DNA from: Viola odorata
Taxonomy: Eukaryota > Streptophyta > Magnoliopsida > Malpighiales > Violaceae
Assembly: GCA_963691705.1 (NCBI GenBank)
Contig: OY829539.1
Span: 75,179,255-75,243,254 of the forward strand
DNA: 64,000 bases
Direction of reading: 5' to 3'
Part shown: in pieces, positions 38,601 through 48,120 of the stretch
How positions within the stretch are numbered: position 1 is the first letter of the stretch
Layout of the letters: each line of letters opens with the position of its first letter
Notes under the pieces: generated by a model
What the model saw: the letters and a program-made list of their open reading frames with translations, nothing else
What the model was told of the DNA's origin: nothing
The model's database searches: none
Program-made: the position numbers and the translations under genes

Positions 38601-40402
38601 GGTTTAAATCCAAAAAAAGCACCTATACATGAATTGATTGACTCATTTGGTACCTCTACTGAAAAAACGATTTAAAAAGCATCTGTACTTCTTACGTATG
38701 ACACATTTGGTACCTCCCACGAACGGCGTCACCATTCCTCCGTTATCTGCTGACGTGGCGCGCCACATGGCATGCCACATCATAAACATGATGACGTGTC
38801 ATGCCACGTGACAAATCCGACCCAAATCATACCAGGCTTATTTTAAACGGGTCGCGGAAACGGATTGCTCAAACCCATGAACTCGATCCCCACAACCTCA
38901 TCATCATCATCATGCTTACCCTTACTTTTTGGCATAAATTTCCTTTTCAATTTGTCTTCTTACTAAAGTCTCTGGGTTCTAAATTTTTATCAAAAGAAAA
39001 CCCACCTTTCATACTTTCTCCATCGATCTCACCTTCCTCTCTCCAAAACTGCAATTTGCAACCTTATTCATCATGAGCTCACAGAACGCAACTCAGTGCT
39101 CTTTTTTTCTTCCATTAAATCCATTTTATTTCATGAAACCCATTCTTTTTTAACGGTAGCGATTCAATAATTCAATGAAAATTAATCATTTGAATCTTTT
39201 TTGGATCTTTAATTGAGTTATAATTATAAATTAAATTTTTGAAAGAAAAGATGGAGAGAGATTGTTGCAGAAAAAATGGAGAAGAGAGAGATACATAAAA
39301 TGGAGAGAGAAACGTGAAGGAGAAAGATGAAGTGTAAAAGGAGGAGAGAGATTATTGAGCAAGGACCAATAGAGCCCATCCGGCAGCAACTGCTTCTCCC
39401 ACGCAACCACCATAGCCGCCGTTGTCGGCAGTCCCAACTCCCACAGCCACCATTGCGAACCAACCATAACAATTAAACTCAAAATCAATTAAACCAAACC
39501 AGCAATTAAACTCAAGATTAATTAAACCATACCAATAATTAAAACCCAAAATCAAACACCCAGCCGGCGGCGAAACTCCTCCGGTGGTAAAATCAACCAT
39601 GCCTCTGTCGGCACTCCAACGCAGCCAACATCCAACTAAACAAACCGGTCCTAAACCCATCTAAATCGGACCCGATTCTGCATCAAAGCCTCCTCATCTC
39701 CTCCTCCGTTCCATCCTGTAAATTTATGCAACAAAAATAACAAACCAACAGGCAAGTAAAGAAAAGGGGAAGAAATACAGTGAAGGGATGAGAGTATTTA
39801 CTCTGCTCTCATGCTTGCTTGGCTGCCGAGAGTGACGGTGGTGGCTTAAGGTGGTGTGGTGGTCGGCGATTGCGGTTTGGTGGTTGGCGATTGATTTTGA
39901 CGATTGGTTTCGGCGATTGGTTTGGTGGTTGGCGATTTGGGTCGAGGCAGAGAGGGAGATTGCAACAACAAGAGAGGGAGATTGTAGAGAGGGAGATTGG
40001 TTTGGTGTTTTAAAAGAAAGAAATGAAAACAACGAAGAAGATGACGAATGAAGAAAAGAAAATAAAGAAAAATGAAAAGAAAAGAATAAAGAGTGAACTA
40101 CGCGTCGTTCACTCTTATGAAGTGAAGTGGACGACGCGTCGTTCACGACCCAAATAAATGACCTGTGTCCAGGCTCGGGCCAGCGTGAATTGGGTCGGAT
40201 TTGCCACGTGGCATGACACGTCATCGTGTTTATGACATGGCGCGCCACGTCGACGGATAATGGAGGAATGGTGACGCCGTTCGTGGGAGGTGCCAAATGT
40301 GTCATACGTAAGAAGTACAAGTGTCTTTTAAACCGTTTTTTTAGTAGAGGTGCCAAATGAGTCAATTAATTCATGTACAAGTGCCTTTTTGGATTTAAAC
40401 CC
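38601..40402. mobile_element. Mutator-like element with long terminal inverted repeats, non-autonomous
   Basis: About 1.8 kb bounded by inverted repeats of roughly 220 bp, 38601-38825 and 40180-40402 (left begins GGTTTAAATCC, right ends GGATTTAAACC). The flanks CAGGATAGTA (38591-38600) and CAGTATAGTA (about 40402-40411) form a 9-10 bp target duplication with one mismatch. Long TIRs with a 9-bp duplication are the Mutator signature. The duplicated blocks at 43500 and 49280 have the same flank without the insertion (CCGGATAGTACATTAAAG), so the empty site is visible. The interior has purine-rich and CAACCA-rich low-complexity sequence and no transposase; a 213-codon minus-strand ORF (39724-40365) runs into the TIR and has no recognisable domain. 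The TIRs carry G-boxes, including the palindrome GCCACGTGGC at 40203. Confidence 0.88.
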
Positions 40403-40411
40403 AGTATAGTA

Positions 40412-40629
40412 CATTCAAGAATGTGACACGTTTAGTTCAAAAGCTGCATTTTAGTCTCAAAAACTAAAAATAAAATAAAGTACACAACCTACATTTTCGA
40501 CTATACATGACCGAATAAGGGACACATCGTGTTCTGGCACAAGCCATACCATGGCTCTAGACGCTTGTACCTTGAAGAGCAATAGCCATCGTCTGCCCAT
40601 CTCCATGCCACCTCTGAAAACTGTTTCAT
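40412..40629. repeat. Duplicated 3' flank of the F-box genes
   Basis: This block (including GGGACACATCGTGTTCTGGC) recurs downstream of two other F-box copies at about 43512-43730 and 49288-49490. It marks the distal edge of the repeated unit. It contains no ORF of note and probably includes 3' untranslated sequence of the minus-strand F-box genes. Confidence 0.85.
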
Positions 40630-40792
40630 TAGGGTTGGCAATTTCCGCCCGCAGACATGGATATCAACCGGATAGCCGCAATTACGAGTGGGTATTACCC
40701 GCAGAAAACTGTTTCATTAGGGTTGGCAATTTCCGCCCGCAGACATGGATATCAACCGGATAGCCGCAATTACGAGTGGGTATTACCCGCAG
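40617..40792. repeat. Perfect 88-bp tandem duplication across the hAT left end
   Basis: Bases 40617-40704 are repeated, apparently without change, at 40705-40792. Each copy contains flanking sequence (AAAACTGTTTCAT), the target site and the first 75 bases of the hAT element. The duplication therefore arose after the insertion, or the same element end was captured twice. Confidence 0.92.
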
Positions 40793-41268
40793 TTTGTGGG
40801 TATTTTACGGGTATGGATTTACCCGCACCCGCAAACGCAAAGTACGGGTATGGATAGTGCTTACCCGCTCCAATACCCGCAAAATGCGGGTATGGATACC
40901 CGCAATACTACCTGCAAAATATATATGCATATCATAAAATTTGTAAACCTTAGTAAATTCCTTAGTCAAACACAAACCATAAATTAAAGTTTACATATCC
41001 ACTAAAGTAATTTATCAATTATTTTCCAATCCAAAGTATAATACAAACCATAAATTTAAATGACTTCAAAATGGTGTTTGAAAACATTAAATATGAAATT
41101 ACTTGAAAATTTAAATTTTAAGAAATTTGCGGGTATACGCGGGTAATCCGCGGGTACAATTTGTCTTCTCTTACCCGCTCCGCGCGGGTGCGGGTGCGGG
41201 TATGGATTACCCGCAATTTTGCGGGTGCGGGTATGGATAGTGTCTTACCCGCTCCATAGCCAACCCTA
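40630..41268. mobile_element. hAT-type non-autonomous element with exact 8-bp target duplication
   Basis: A 639-bp element starts TAGGGTTGGCAA and ends TAGCCAACCCTA, short inverted repeats, and is flanked on both sides by TGTTTCAT (40622-40629 and 41269-41276). An 8-bp duplication fits the hAT superfamily. The same site is uninterrupted in the paralogous block at 43726-43740 (GACTGTTTCATAAACATTAC). The interior is built of GGGTATGGAT / ACCCGC motifs in both orientations, so it could fold extensively. It has no transposase. It sits 41 bp downstream of the stop codon of the second F-box gene, probably inside or near its 3' untranslated region. Confidence 0.92.
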
Positions 41269-41309
41269 TGTTTCATAAACACTACAAAGATAATTATGCT
41301 TATCGGGGT

Positions 41310-42443
41310 TTACCTCCCAACATATGCGTTAGGTGAGATGACACTATCAATATGGGTGCCTACTCTAAAGTCATGCCCAACTGGAATTCCATGTGTGCCG
41401 TCTTCAAAATTGCATAGCGTTAGTTCTCTAATCACCTCCGGCAAAGCATCCCCATCCTTAGCAAAACCAAACGGCATCTTAAGACATACATAGCCTCTAC
41501 TAATACTAGTCCACGATTCGCCATTATTGTACTCACGCATCAGCCAGAGGTGATCATCATCATGGTTATCAACACAAAGACTTCCGTTTAACACTCCCAC
41601 TGGTATGTTAGCAATATCCTCATCATCAAGCAGAGACTCAAGCACCGGGACTGGCAATGACATTTCCCGAAATGTCTCCTCCTCTAAATCAAAGGCCAAA
41701 ATCAGACCTTTGCGATTTCCATCATCCTCAATGACACATAGCCAATGAAGAGCTCCATTAAGCAGCACCCCAAGCAGCAGCTTAGCAATACCAGTGGAAA
41801 AATCATAACGAGCAAGACATGCAAGTTCAATTCTATGCCAAGTATCAGACCGGAGTGAATAAACAAAAACACAATAACCAGTTACAGTATTGTCAATTAT
41901 CACCAGCTTGTAATCATCACTCGTTGAAGCATAACCAAACCCAAGTGGACATGAGTAGAGATCTGAATAATCAAGCAAAGATCCTTCGGGAATCCTCCTA
42001 GATTCTCCCGTACAAGGATTATTCACTAAAAGGGTTTCTAGATCGTAACCGATTATGCAAACCAATCCGTTAGAAGAATAAAGAATCTTATGACAACTCA
42101 CCAAAATGGGATTATCTTTCACTGGATGATCAAGCACTACTAAACCCTTATCGCTAACATCATCATTAATTGAATCCCAATCAACACGATATAGATTTTT
42201 ATGCGACCAAAAGATCAGTCTCTGCCTCTGGTTGTTGTTCAAAGCTAGATCGAGATGGGTTTTGGCGAATTGGGGACTAGATATTATGGAAAGCCATGAT
42301 TTGGATACACACCTGAATCTGCAGAGAGATTTGACCGGTAACCTTGAAAGGATTAGGACTATGATTTCGTGAGGAAGGTTTGGTGCGGTGGAGACTGCTT
42401 CACGTGGATGATTTCCTCCGTGCTTCTCACTGCTTCTCGCCAT
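41310..42443 (-). CDS. F-box protein, FBA type, tandem copy A
   Basis: An intact single-exon ORF of 377 residues from MARSSEKHGG. The F-box is at about 20-62 (LPHEIIVLILSRLPVKSL and CRFRCVSKSWLS), followed by the FBA region with NGLVCIIGYD, FGYASTSDDYKLV, VYSLRSDTWHRIEL, LNGALHW, EEETFREMSLPV and DDHLWLMREYNNG. It would act as the substrate-binding subunit of an SCF E3 ligase; its target is unknown. The frame stays open upstream to an ATG at 42500, adding the 19 residues MEHLLLGFTPNPLIFHGGY, and the same extension is open in the other two copies; I chose the inner ATG because F-box gene 1 starts there. Copy A has an extra acidic stretch (SLLDDEDIANI) compared with copies B and C. A hAT element lies just downstream. 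Confidence 0.92.
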   Translation of the reverse strand: MARSSEKHGGNHPREAVSTAPNLPHEIIVLILSRLPVKSLCRFRCVSKSWLSIISSPQFAKTHLDLALNNNQRQRLIFWSHKNLYRVDWDSINDDVSDKGLVVLDHPVKDNPILVSCHKILYSSNGLVCIIGYDLETLLVNNPCTGESRRIPEGSLLDYSDLYSCPLGFGYASTSDDYKLVIIDNTVTGYCVFVYSLRSDTWHRIELACLARYDFSTGIAKLLLGVLLNGALHWLCVIEDDGNRKGLILAFDLEEETFREMSLPVPVLESLLDDEDIANIPVGVLNGSLCVDNHDDDHLWLMREYNNGESWTSISRGYVCLKMPFGFAKDGDALPEVIRELTLCNFEDGTHGIPVGHDFRVGTHIDSVISPNAYVGR

Positions 42444-43500
42444 GTATCCGCCGTGGAAAATGAGAGGATTTGGAGTAAACCCTAGAAGAAGATGCTCCAA
42501 CAGAACAGAGCGGACTTCTTCGTTTTGTTATTTCGTTCGGGTAGAGCGACATCGCTTTGGTAATGATTTATTGGTACATTAATGGGCTTGATAGGAGAGC
42601 CCAGTATTGAAAACGTCTTTTTCATCCAAACTTCCATCGGTTGGGTGTCAAAACTAAATAGGTGTACGCGAGCTTGTTCGATCTGATTTTTGCGCTAGAA
42701 TTGGACTGAATTGAAAATTATTGATTTTGGTTGGGACAGAACTAGATCGAATCAGATATTAACAATTTGGTCGGATTGGATCGATTCTGGTTCTGACCCG
42801 TTTTTTTTTTTAAAAAAAAAAAAGTAGAAGCGAAGTAGATTTGAACCTCTCCATTTTAAAATGGGAAGTGAGGAGTTAACAATTAAACCAAATGAAAACT
42901 TTAATATTATAGTGCATATATGAACCGGTTTTTCTAGTTTTATGATTTGGTTTATGAGTTTGAGATTTGAAAAATCAAACTGAAACTATCCTGTTCGGTC
43001 CAAAAAAAAAAGAACCGAACCAGATCAAACCGGGTTCCGGTTCAGGGTACTTTTATTCTTCCAATTTTACCGCAGATAAGACTGCGCGACCAAGGATAAC
43101 AACAGAGGAAACCGCATCAATCCTTATTTCTACGAACCGTCGTCACTTTGGTAGGGACTTTAATTATTTTCTTATTTTCTTTATTTTTTTTCCAAGTATC
43201 GTTGAGTATGGGCTATAATCGGCAGCAATATGGGAATTCATAATTGATATGGAAGAATCTAAAATGTTTTATTAGATACGGTAGTTGCAAAAAAATTGAA
43301 TCAAGGGTAGGCAAACCACATAGCAAACACACTCGGTAATACACAAAACCATCAGCCAAACAAGCTAACCGATGATGGAGAGATGAGAATGGCATTGCCC
43401 AAAATGTCTATAGTTTTTGTGTATTTTAATGACAAATAAAAAAATGTTTGAATTTTACATACAAAAAAGAGGAAATTTTGATCGTAAGACAGTTCAACAG
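42444..43500. repeat. Copy A upstream flank with a copy-specific insert and FRS-type 3' flank
   Basis: From 42444 to 42653 the sequence matches the upstream flanks of copies B (44876-45085) and C (50637-50853). About 42654-43048 is then extra relative to copy C, where the flanks join directly (GGGTGTCAAAAC to TTTTATTC); part of it is present at 48121-48250. It holds A/T runs and GGTTCGGTCC / CCGGTTCAG motifs common in plant repeats. From about 43050 to 43400 the sequence matches the region just downstream of the intact FRS gene (50865-51200), but no FRS coding part remains here. The end (43389-43500) is the unit-border block seen again at 47946 and 49193. Confidence 0.75.
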
Positions 43501-43768
43501 CCGGATAGTACATTAAAGAATGTGACACGGTTAGTTCAGAAGCTGCATTTTAGTCTCAAAAACTAAAATTAAAACAAAGTACACAACCTACATTTTCGGC
43601 TATACATGCCCGAATAAGGGACACATCGTGTTCTGGCACAAGCCATACCATGGCTCTAGATGCTTGTACCTTGAAGAGCAATAGCCATCGTCTGCCCATC
43701 TCCACGCCACCTCTGAAGAGTGAAGACTGTTTCATAAACATTACAAAGCTAATTATGCTTATCGGGGT

Positions 43769-44875
43769 TTACCTCCCAACATATGGGTTAGGTGAGATGA
43801 GACTCTCAATACAGGTGCCTACTCCAAAGTCAGGCCCAACTGGAATTCCATGTGTGCCGTCTTCAAAATTGCATAGCTTTAGTTTTCCAATCACCTCCGG
43901 CAAAGCATCCCCATTCTTAGCAAAACCAAAGGGCTTCTTCAGACATACATAGCCTCTACTAATTCTAGTCCACGATTCGCCATTATTGTACTCACGCATC
44001 AGCCAGAGGTGATCATCATCATCATCGTTATGAACACAAAGACATCCATTTACAACTCCCACTGATATGCCTTTTCCCCGGACTGGCAATGACATTTCCC
44101 GAAATGTCTCCTCCTCTAAATCAAAGGCCAAAATCAGACCTTTGCAATTTCCATCATCATTAATGACACATGGCCAATGTAGAGCTCCATTAAGCAGCAC
44201 CCCAAGCACCGCCGCACTAGTGTATAAAAAATGATAACGAGCAAGACATGCAAGTTCAATGCTATGCCAAGTATCAGACCGGAGTGAATAAACAAAAACA
44301 CCACGACCAGTTACAGTATTGTTGTCAATTATCACCAGCTTGTAATCATCACTCGTTGAAGCATAACCAAACCCAAGTAGATTAAAGTAGTAATCTGTAT
44401 AATCAGGCAAAGATCCTTCGGGAATCCTCCTAGATTCTCCCGTACAAGGATTAATCACTAAAAGGGTTTCTGGATCCCTACCGATTGAGCAAACCAATCC
44501 GTTAGAAGAATGAAGAATCTCAAGACAACTCACCAAAATGTGATTATCTTTCACTGGATGATCAAGCACTACTAAACCCTTATCGCTAACATCATCATCA
44601 TTGATTGAATCCCAATCAACACAATAAAGGTTTTTCCGCCAAACGATCAGTCTCTCCCCCTGGTTGTTGTTCAAAGCTAGATCGAGATGGGTTTTCGCGA
44701 ATTGGGGACTAGATATTATGGAAAGCCATGATTTGGATACACACCTGAATCTGCAGAGAGATTTGACCGGTAACCTTGAAAGGATTAGGACTATGATTTC
44801 GTGAGGAAGGTTTGGTGCGGTGGAGACAGTTTCACGTGGATGATTTCCTCCGTGCTTCTCACTGCTTCTCGCCAT
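43769..44875 (-). CDS. F-box protein, FBA type, tandem copy B
   Basis: An intact single-exon ORF of 368 residues from MARSSEKHGG, with the F-box at about 20-62 and the same FBA signatures as copy A (GFGYASTSDDYKLV, VYSLRSDTWHSIEL, LNGALHW, HLWLMREYNNG). Differences from copy A are mostly substitutions and small indels in loops, including an Asp run (NDDDDDHLW) and loss of the SLLDDEDIANI stretch. All core positions of the F-box are kept, so it should still bind SKP1-like proteins. An in-frame upstream ATG at 44932 would add MGHLLLGFTPNPLIFHGGY. Its downstream block is an intact copy of the unit that the hAT and Mutator-like elements interrupt near copy A. Confidence 0.92.
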   Translation of the reverse strand: MARSSEKHGGNHPRETVSTAPNLPHEIIVLILSRLPVKSLCRFRCVSKSWLSIISSPQFAKTHLDLALNNNQGERLIVWRKNLYCVDWDSINDDDVSDKGLVVLDHPVKDNHILVSCLEILHSSNGLVCSIGRDPETLLVINPCTGESRRIPEGSLPDYTDYYFNLLGFGYASTSDDYKLVIIDNNTVTGRGVFVYSLRSDTWHSIELACLARYHFLYTSAAVLGVLLNGALHWPCVINDDGNCKGLILAFDLEEETFREMSLPVRGKGISVGVVNGCLCVHNDDDDDHLWLMREYNNGESWTRISRGYVCLKKPFGFAKNGDALPEVIGKLKLCNFEDGTHGIPVGPDFGVGTCIESLISPNPYVGR

Positions 44876-45120
44876 GTATCCGCCGTGGAAAATGAGAGGA
44901 TTTGGAGTAAACCCTAGAAGAAGATGCCCCAACAGAACAGAGCGGACTTCTTCGTTTTGTTATTTCGTTCGGGTAGAACGACATCGCTTTGGTAATGATT
45001 AAAGGGTATATTAATGGGCGTGATAGGAGAGCCCAGTATTGAAAACGTCTTTTTCATCCAAACTCCCATCAGTTGGGTGTCAAAACGTCCTTTTATTCGA
45101 AGAATTTTACCGCAGATCAG

Positions 45121-46786
45121 ACACCCCGCGGTCTCTGTCGTTATTATTTTCATTTTAGTCAGACCCACTTTTTGAATTTGGTTCAATTAGGTCCTAACCG
45201 TTAGCTCCGTTATGCACCCCAAGTCCCGCCGTCTAAATCGACGCTAACGGTCACTAACGGCTGTTAAGTACCATTATTTTATTATTATTTCAGTTTTAAT
45301 ATTTAATTAATTAAAAAATTCAGAAAAAAATATAATTAATTATTTTAAAAAAAACAATGTAATTAATTTAAAAATTCAGAAAAATAATATAATTAATTTT
45401 TTATTTTTTTTCCTTTTATTATCTAATTAATTTTAAAAAAATCAGTTTTATTATCTAATTAATTTTAAAAATTCAGAAAATAATATAATTATTTTAAAAA
45501 ATTCAGAAAATAATGTAATTAATTTAAAAAAACAATGTAATTAATTTAAAAATTCAGAAAAAAATATAATTAATTAAAAAATTTAGAAAAAAATATAATT
45601 AATTTATAAAAAGCAAAGTAATTAATTTAAAATTTAAGAAAAAATATAATTAATTAAAAAATTATTAAAAATGAGCCACTTTTACATGGCCACTCATCTC
45701 GCCTGCCACGCTCCACTGCTTAGATCGCCAACCAAACCCAACACTGTCGCCCTCTCTTCATCATCTCTCCTATGCTGCAAAAATAAATTTTAATTTATGT
45801 TATTTTTTGAAATAATTAATAAAACTATTTTTGAGATATTTTTGAAAAGAGGAGGAGAAGTAAAAATAAAGGAAATAAGAGATAATAAAATTAGAAATTA
45901 AAAAATTAATTATATTATTTTTCTGAATTTTTAAATTAATTACATTTTTTAATAAAAAAATTAAATTATTTTCTGAAATTTTTAAATTAATTTTTTTTTC
46001 TGAATTTTAAAATTAATTACATTGCTTTTTATAAATTAATGATATTATTTTTCTGAATTTTTAAAAATAAGTATATTATTTTCTAAAATTTTAAAATTAA
46101 TTAGATAATAAAACTGATAATAAAAGAAAAAAAATAAAAGATTAATTATATTATTTTTCTGAATTTTTAAATTAATTATATTATTTTTTATAAATTAATT
46201 ACATTATTTTTCTGAGTTTGTTTAATTAATTATATTTATTTTCTGGATTTTTAAATTAATTACATTTTTAATAAAAATTTTAAATTATTTTCTGAATTTT
46301 TTAAACTAATTATATTTCTTCTGAATTTTTTAATTAATTATATTTTTTTCTGAATTTTTAAATTAATTACATTACTTTTTATAAATTAATTATATTATTT
46401 TTCTGAATTTTTAAAAATAATTATATTATTTTCTGTATTTTTAAAATTAACTAGATAATAAAACTTACTTTTTAAAAATTAATTAGATAATAAAAGAAAA
46501 AAATAAAAAAATTAATTATATTATTTTTCTTAATTTTTAAATTAATTACATTGTTTTGAAAAAAAATTAATGAATTATTTTTTTTCTGAATTTTTTAATT
46601 AATTAATTAATAAAACTGAAATAATGGTACTTAACGGCCGTTAGTGACCGTTAGCGTCGATTTAGACGGCGGGATTTGGGGTGTATAACGGAGCTAACGG
46701 TTAGGACCCTATTGAACCAAATTTAAAAAGTGGGACTGATTAAAATGAAAATAATAACGACAGGGACCTCGGAGTGTTTATTTCCC
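45121..46786. mobile_element. AT-rich element with long inverted repeats, left end truncated
   Basis: Inverted repeats of about 170 bp face each other at 45121-45290 and 46612-46777, with shared strings such as AACGGTCACTAACGGC and TGTCGTTATTATTTTCATTT. The right end continues to TTTATTTCCC (46786), a terminus whose partner is missing on the left, so the left end seems to have lost about ten bases. Compared with the paralogous site at 50870-50905, about 14 bp of target are also gone and no target duplication is seen. The interior is a long array of diverged AT units around TTAATTATATTATTTTTCTG / AATTTTTAAATTAATTACAT, in opposite orientation in the two halves, so the whole element could fold as one giant hairpin. 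A short GC-richer island (45668-45780) sits in the left half. No transposase. Probably a MULE-like non-autonomous element. Confidence 0.8.
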
Positions 46787-47040
46787 GATAACTAACAACA
46801 GAGGAAAGGAAACCGCATCAATCCTTATTTCGGCGAAACGTCGTCACTTTTGTATAGACTTTAATTATATCTTATTTTCTTTATTTTTTTCCCAAGTATT
46901 GTTGAGTATGGGCTATAATCGGCAGTAAAATCCAGGAATATGGGACTTCATAATTGATATGGAAGAATCTAAAATGCTTTATTAGATACGCTAGTTGCAT
47001 AAAAAATGAATCAAAGGATAGGCGAACCACGTGGCAAATA

Positions 47041-47346
47041 CACTCCTGCAAAGAACGCCTTCAAACTCAAACATTTGACAGCTACAAGTAACATTGAAAT
47101 TGGATGCAGTGAGGGTAACAACATGCTTCTCAGCCCCGCTCCCACATCTTCGAACTGAAAACCTGCTGACGAACCCTTCTTCATTAATCTTTATTCCAAG
47201 GAAATTATAGGATTGTAGAAGTTCAATTTGAAATATTTTGAACACAGTCAGTGTATAAACCTTCTACACTGATCTTCTACTGGTTCATTCGTTTGCACAA
47301 AAGCCTGCAAATTAAAAGAGTTAAAATCCTCTTTTCTTTCATCCGC
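47041..47346 (-). pseudogene. Broken 3' fragment of the FRS gene (fragment 1)
   Basis: This matches the C-terminal coding part of the intact FRS gene at about 51850-52157, including the peptides ELLQSYNFLGIK, RFSVRRCG and the start of the SWIM zinc finger (VTCSCQMFEFEGVLC). On the 3' side of the gene the match jumps straight into downstream flank at about 47041, so the SWIM His and the rest of the C-terminus are missing. On the other side it breaks at a GACGTCG string near 47346 and continues as sequence copied from upstream of F-box gene 1. It has no start codon of its own and cannot make an FRS protein. Confidence 0.9.
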
Positions 47347-47680
47347 ACGACGTCGTTCAATGACGTCGGTTGATAGTGATTCATGTGAAATCCTCCAATA
47401 TTAATGGGCTTGAAAAGAGAGCCCAAACCATCCATCCAGCAAAACAAGCAAAACCCTGTAATGATAAGAAACTGGTGTCTCAAAAACTGAAATGCAAGGT
47501 GAAAATGTGACGGAAATTTTTTAGTTTGATGTTAAATTAGGATAGGAAAATATAAAATTATGTGAGTGAGGAAAAAATAGTTTAAATTTTGTTTAGTTTT
47601 TATTTCTTTATTAGTCGAGGAAAAAAAACTTTATAAAACTAATTAGATTTAAGAGTATAAATGAAATAGATTTTAAATTG
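47347..47680. repeat. Copy of the upstream flank of F-box gene 1
   Basis: This block closely follows 38255-38565, including the strings GATAAGAAACTGGTGTC and GAAATGCAAGGTGAAAATGT. It is joined to FRS fragment 1 at a shared GACGTCG, which suggests recombination at short homology. There is no F-box start or coding sequence attached. Confidence 0.85.
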
Positions 47681-47837
47681 AATTAAAATAAAAGAAATAA
47701 AAAACGACTTGTTTTTCATCAGTTTTGACACTAAAATGAGTTTCAGCTGAGCTTCATCATCTCATAACTGCATACAATGTTGACAAGAGAAGGTCCTAAA
47801 CATGACACCTGCATTTAACCTTTCTAATTTCATGATT

Positions 47838-47885
47838 TACCATTGTTGTATTCACGCATCAGCCAACAATGATCAAGCTAATCTT
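47838..47885 (-). pseudogene. Very short F-box gene relic
   Basis: About 45 bp (containing GTATTCACGCATCAGCCA) match the region that encodes the FBA peptide HxWLMREYxNG in the four F-box genes. Flanking sequence no longer matches. It is evidence of a further, almost erased F-box copy at this place. Confidence 0.65.
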
Positions 47886-48068
47886 CTCCCAAAAAAACAC
47901 CATCACTCATAGCATCATCATCATCCTCCAGGCTCTAGGGAAGCTGGGAATGGCATTGTCCAAAATGTCTATAGTTTTTGTGTATTTTAATGACAAATAA
48001 AAAAATGTTTGAATTTTACATACAAGAAAAAGGAAATTTTGATCGTAAGACAGTTCAACAACCGGATA

Positions 48069-48120
48069 GTGTGTGTGCGCGCGTGCGTGCGTGTGCGTGC
48101 GTGTGCGCGCGCGCGTGTGT
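48069..48120. repeat. 52-bp alternating GT/GC tract (Z-DNA prone)
   Basis: The tract is a perfect purine-pyrimidine alternation of GT and GC dinucleotides, the class of sequence that most readily adopts left-handed Z-DNA under negative supercoiling. It follows directly after the unit-border string CAACCGGATAG and is followed by sequence equivalent to 42932 onward, so it sits exactly where an F-box gene is missing from this duplicated unit. Confidence 0.97.

Noticed and set aside
39724..40365. Minus-strand 213-codon ORF inside the Mutator-like element
   Set aside because: It reads into the terminal inverted repeat, has low-complexity Ser/His-rich sequence and no transposase motif.
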